Source: a virus
DNA length: 41,353 nt
Virus record (IMG/VR): IMGVR_UViG_3300032223_001030
Coordinates: 1-41,353 of that record
Reading direction: 5' to 3' (one strand)
Position 1 is the first letter of the stretch. Every line of letters starts with the position of its first letter. Both the position numbers and the translations under genes were made by a program. The notes beneath the pieces were generated by a model, which did not search any database, was not told where the DNA came from, and saw only the letters and a program-made list of their open reading frames with translations. Shown piece by piece: positions 39,000 through 41,353 of the stretch.

Positions 39000-39626
39000 A
39001 TGATAATTACACTACAGTCGTTAATTGAAAAATTCAATCTTAATATCAAAGGCGTCATACATTTGGGCGCACATCTCTTAGAAGAAAAATCAGACTATGA
39101 TAGGTTTGGAGTAAAAAATGTCGTATGGGTCGAAGGCAATCCTACTCTATGTGAGATCAATAAAAAAACTCTAGAGCATTCTACAAATCATACGATTTAT
39201 AACTATTTAATCTCAGATCAAGATGATGTAGAAGTCGAATTCAAAATAACAAATAATGGACAATCTTCTTCTATATTGGATCTGGATAAACACTCTCTAT
39301 ATTATCCTCATATCGTAGTCGTCGATGTCATACGAGGAAGAACTAAAACGGTCAAGTCGATCATGCGCGATAATGCAATCGACATATCCAATTTCAATTT
39401 TGTCAATCTAGACCTTCAAGGAGTAGAACTAAAAGCTCTGAAAGGGTTTGGAGAATTGCTCAACAATATCGATTACATCTATACAGAAGCAAATACTGGA
39501 TCCGTGTATAAAAATAACGATTTGATTGGCGATATAGATGAATACCTCAAAAAATTTGGATTTGATCGAGTGGAAACTAATATCGGTGGTCAAGAATGGG
39601 GAGATGCATTTTATATTAAAGCATGA
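39000..39626 (+). CDS. Second FkbM-family methyltransferase
   Basis: A 208-residue enzyme: GVIHLGAHLLEE (18-29) is motif I, VVWVEGNPTLCE near 40-51 and FVNLDLQGVELKALKGF near 134-150 the FkbM signature, and the C-terminal GGQEWGDAFYIK is a typical ending. It differs clearly from the first copy, so the two may act on different positions. It overlaps the following gene by four bases (ATGA). AT-rich like its neighbours. Confidence 0.85.
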   Translation: MIITLQSLIEKFNLNIKGVIHLGAHLLEEKSDYDRFGVKNVVWVEGNPTLCEINKKTLEHSTNHTIYNYLISDQDDVEVEFKITNNGQSSSILDLDKHSLYYPHIVVVDVIRGRTKTVKSIMRDNAIDISNFNFVNLDLQGVELKALKGFGELLNNIDYIYTEANTGSVYKNNDLIGDIDEYLKKFGFDRVETNIGGQEWGDAFYIKA

Positions 39627-40372
39627 TAACAAATGTATTTCAAGGAGGATTAGGCAATCAATTGTTTCAAGTAGCAGCAGGATTGTCTTTTGCTCGAGAC
39701 AATAATGATAGCTACGTCTTAAATCCTACAACATTTTTAGGAATGGGACAGGGACGATCGATCCATCATTACCTCGATACTGTTTTTAAGAATATCGATA
39801 AGGGCTATTTTACATGTTCGAATGTGTATAAAGAAAAGGCATTTGCATACAATCCCATTCCATATTCAGGAGACATGATACTTGATGGGTATTTTCAATC
39901 TCCAAAATACTTTGGCAAACAGAGCTCGTTCATTAAAAACATATTCTGCTTTCCACAAGTCATTTTTCAGAGAAAGACGTGCGCGATACACGTGCGCCTT
40001 GGAGACTACATGAATTCAGGATTTAGTCTGATCACTGCAAAGTATTTTGCCGATTCAATCGAATATGTTCGAAGCCGAGAAGAGTCGATCGACTTTATCG
40101 TCATGACGGATTCTCCACAATACATACATAATTATTTGCCTACTGATCTTAACTATCGACTATTCGGCAATGATGAATTAGAACAGATATCGGCAATGAT
40201 GGCGAGTGACTATGTGATTATTTCAAATAGTACATTTGGCTGGTGGGGTTCTTTTCTTGGCAAAGATAAAATATCGATAGCTCCAGACAAATGGGGCACG
40301 GAAAGATGGTTCAAGGATCCATCTGAATATGCCGACATCTATCGCGATGACATGATAAGAATCAGCGTTTAA
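39623..40372 (+). CDS. Alpha-1,2-fucosyltransferase-like protein (GT11)
   Basis: A 249-residue GT11 member with all hallmarks: FQGGLGNQLFQVAAGLSFA near 6-24 (GGLGNQ), CAIHVRLGDYMNSG near 117-130 (H-x-R-x-G-D), FIVMTDSPQYIHNYLP near 150-165 and IISNSTFGWWGSFLG near 199-213. The family transfers fucose (or a related sugar) from GDP-sugar to a galactose-type acceptor. With the other genes of the block it suggests building of a decorated glycan, either on host surface or on the virion. Last gene of the AT-rich block. Confidence 0.88.
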   Translation: MITNVFQGGLGNQLFQVAAGLSFARDNNDSYVLNPTTFLGMGQGRSIHHYLDTVFKNIDKGYFTCSNVYKEKAFAYNPIPYSGDMILDGYFQSPKYFGKQSSFIKNIFCFPQVIFQRKTCAIHVRLGDYMNSGFSLITAKYFADSIEYVRSREESIDFIVMTDSPQYIHNYLPTDLNYRLFGNDELEQISAMMASDYVIISNSTFGWWGSFLGKDKISIAPDKWGTERWFKDPSEYADIYRDDMIRISV

Positions 40373-40408
40373 GAATAAATGACTTCGTAATTCAGTTACA
40401 CTTTATTA

Positions 40409-40436
40409 TGTACTTCTGAACCTTTCATGGTAATAT
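40409..40436 (+). promoter_or_regulatory. TGTAC-class promoter for the zinc-knuckle gene
   Basis: TGTACT (40409-40414), 16-base spacer ending TGG, TAATAT (40431-40436). Expected start about 40443, three bases before the ATG at 40446. Confidence 0.68.
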
Positions 40437-40445
40437 GATCTGGCA

Positions 40446-40637
40446 ATGGACGAAGATGATCATACATACGGACTGATCGAGTGCCAGTGCTGTCACGACC
40501 TACACGACGTCTTTCAGATGCGTGTAGATGAGTACGGCAACTGCTACTGCGATCGATGCATGTCTGAATCCATCGTCATCTCTCAGGCAAATCTAAATAA
40601 ACTCATGCCGTTCATCAACGATCAATCGTCTAAATAA
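40446..40637 (+). CDS. Small zinc-knuckle protein
   Basis: A 63-residue acidic protein with two CxxC pairs, Cys13/Cys16 (CQCC) and Cys35/Cys38 (CDRC), 18 residues apart, the layout of a zinc ribbon. Two more cysteines (15, 33) lie next to them. Proteins of this type can bind nucleic acid or act as adaptors of host RNA polymerase, but nothing here decides that. Its promoter places the start near the ATG, and core-like base composition returns after the sugar block. Confidence 0.72.
   Translation: MDEDDHTYGLIECQCCHDLHDVFQMRVDEYGNCYCDRCMSESIVISQANLNKLMPFINDQSSK
40630..40636 (+). promoter_or_regulatory. Late-type CTAAATA overlapping the end of the zinc-knuckle gene
   Basis: CTAAATA with the next ATG (40642) exactly six bases after its last A, as at 35317 and 16152; expected start on the start codon. 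Confidence 0.5.
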
Positions 40638-40641
40638 TACT

Positions 40642-41259
40642 ATGGAAATGTTCGACTACATCACGTGTGAGGCTAAGTTGCCTAAGATTCCAAATCCGAT
40701 GGAACTCAAGGGATATGACTTCAATAAACTTACTTTTCAAACCAAGGACATCTACAATGCGTTCAATGCGTTAACGCAGTATCGCATCACGGCCGACAAG
40801 AAGCTGCAACTACGTGACGCGGTACTCGAACACGTGCCCGGAGATCCAAAGAGCAAATCAGTCATGGGTCGCATCGGTCACATGAAGGAAGTGAGTTCGT
40901 CTTGGGAAGACGTTTATTTCACCGGCACGATCGACTTCTATGACTCGATTCGTTTTTACTGCAATCCTGAATTGCAGAACGACTACTGGATCGAATACAC
41001 AGCCAAGGTCATTCAAGGCAAGGTAAAGACCATTCGCGTGAAAGCCTTCACCCATGAGAACAACGCCGAATCTCGAGCTGGGCATGAGGCTTGGGTGAAA
41101 CGAATGGAAGCGGATCGCATATTCTGGATGAAGTGGTACGCTCGATTCCTCATCAAGCCGTACTACAGAGCCGTCAGTTGGGTGTTTAGAACATGGCGCC
41201 ATTTAAGAGCTAATATGCCAAGTTCAAATAAAGTCGAGGCTTTCTTAAAGCCATTTTGA
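40642..41259 (+). CDS. Conserved phage protein, unknown function
   Basis: A 205-residue protein beginning MFDYITCEAKLPKIPNP and LTFQTKDIYNAFNAL, with a TGTIDFYDSIRFYCN stretch near 94-108 and WIEYTAKVIQGKVKTIRV near 115-132. This beta-rich layout (xFDYVxCxxPLP, FQTKD, G-EIRFY, W-EY-A-F--G-V) is common in phages of several groups and is of unknown function. The C-terminal 65 residues are basic with many Trp and Arg and may form an amphipathic or membrane-touching helix (MKWYARFLIKPYYRAVSWVF). Late-type CTAAATA precedes it. Confidence 0.78.
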   Translation: MEMFDYITCEAKLPKIPNPMELKGYDFNKLTFQTKDIYNAFNALTQYRITADKKLQLRDAVLEHVPGDPKSKSVMGRIGHMKEVSSSWEDVYFTGTIDFYDSIRFYCNPELQNDYWIEYTAKVIQGKVKTIRVKAFTHENNAESRAGHEAWVKRMEADRIFWMKWYARFLIKPYYRAVSWVFRTWRHLRANMPSSNKVEAFLKPF

Positions 41260-41260
41260 T

Positions 41261-41353
41261 ATGAACTACACGACAAACAAAGAGAAGCTTGGTAAGCTCG
41301 GTGAAGAGCTCGTCGCTTCGATCCTCGGTGGCAGCCTATCGGAAAATAAGTAC
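41261..41353 (+). CDS. Start of a probable PD-(D/E)xK nuclease or similar (partial)
   Basis: An ATG one base after the preceding stop opens a frame of 31 codons that runs off the window: MNYTTNKEKLGKLGEELVAS and ILGGSLSENKY. A start of the form K-x-G-x-L-G-E-E-x-V-A-x-x-L is usual for small PD-(D/E)xK-fold nucleases, where the Glu in GEE is the first active-site acid. The catalytic D...ExK part lies outside the window, so this is a suggestion only. Confidence 0.5.
   Translation, partial: MNYTTNKEKLGKLGEELVASILGGSLSENKY

Noticed and set aside
1-41353. Cyanophage auxiliary photosynthesis genes (psbA, psbD, petE, hli)
   Set aside because: None of their products was recognised in any translated frame; Hsp20 and the CobS-like gene alone do not prove a cyanobacterial host.

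Overview
The window is a continuous stretch of the core genome of a T4-like (straboviral or cyanophage-type) tailed phage. It carries the neck, terminase, tail, head, recombination, sigma-factor, clamp, polymerase order known from marine T4-like phages (13-14-15-16-17-18-19-20-67-21-22-23, then uvsY-uvsW, 55-47-46, 45-44-62-regA, 43), and all genes but one lie on the plus strand. Assignments rest on recognising these families in the translations; no search was run. Host identity cannot be read from the window. No photosynthesis genes and no tRNA genes were seen. The core is moderately GC-rich with AT-rich islands (second half of regA, the homing endonuclease, and the sugar/methyltransferase block), which suggests acquired DNA.

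Layout. 1-5044: end of an unknown gene, a putative lipoprotein, neck proteins gp13/gp14, tail completion gp15, terminase gp16/gp17. 5128-9975: sheath, tube, portal and a small prohead core protein. 9978-13575: prohead protease, scaffold and major capsid protein. 13659-16608: a tube-fold tail protein, UvsY, UvsW and a small Sm-like candidate. 16818-20249: late sigma factor gp55 and the gp47/gp46 nuclease. 20345-23904: a large HExxH plus VWA protein and a MoxR/CobS-type AAA+ ATPase. 24042-26997: HTH protein, a dATP/dGTP diphosphohydrolase-family protein, clamp, a very small GroES-like protein, clamp loader. 27036-30271: RegA, an unusual nucleotidase-nucleotidase-lysozyme fusion, Hsp20. 30334-30990: a minus-strand HNH homing endonuclease. 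31126-35324: DNA polymerase, two small proteins (one MazG-like), and a primase-like AEP protein. 35329-40372: seven genes for glycan transfer and methylation. 40446-41353: small zinc-knuckle protein, a conserved phage protein, and the start of a probable nuclease.

Regulation shows two promoter classes. (1) Late promoters of the T4 octamer type (TATAAATA, CATAAATA, CTAAATA) precede virion and lysis genes. (2) A second class, TGTACW then 16-17 bp then a TATAMT-like -10 often preceded by TG, precedes gp55, the VWA and AAA+ genes, gp43, the primase-like gene and others. In both classes the expected transcription start often falls on or within a few bases of the start codon, and Shine-Dalgarno sequences are mostly absent, so much of this phage's mRNA may be leaderless or nearly so.

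The strongest candidates for something undescribed are the leaderless promoter architecture, the tandem HAD nucleotidase-lysozyme fusion at 27527-29737, the HExxH/VWA plus AAA+ pair with its duplicated upstream dyad element, and the 80-residue GroES-like protein placed between clamp and clamp-loader genes.
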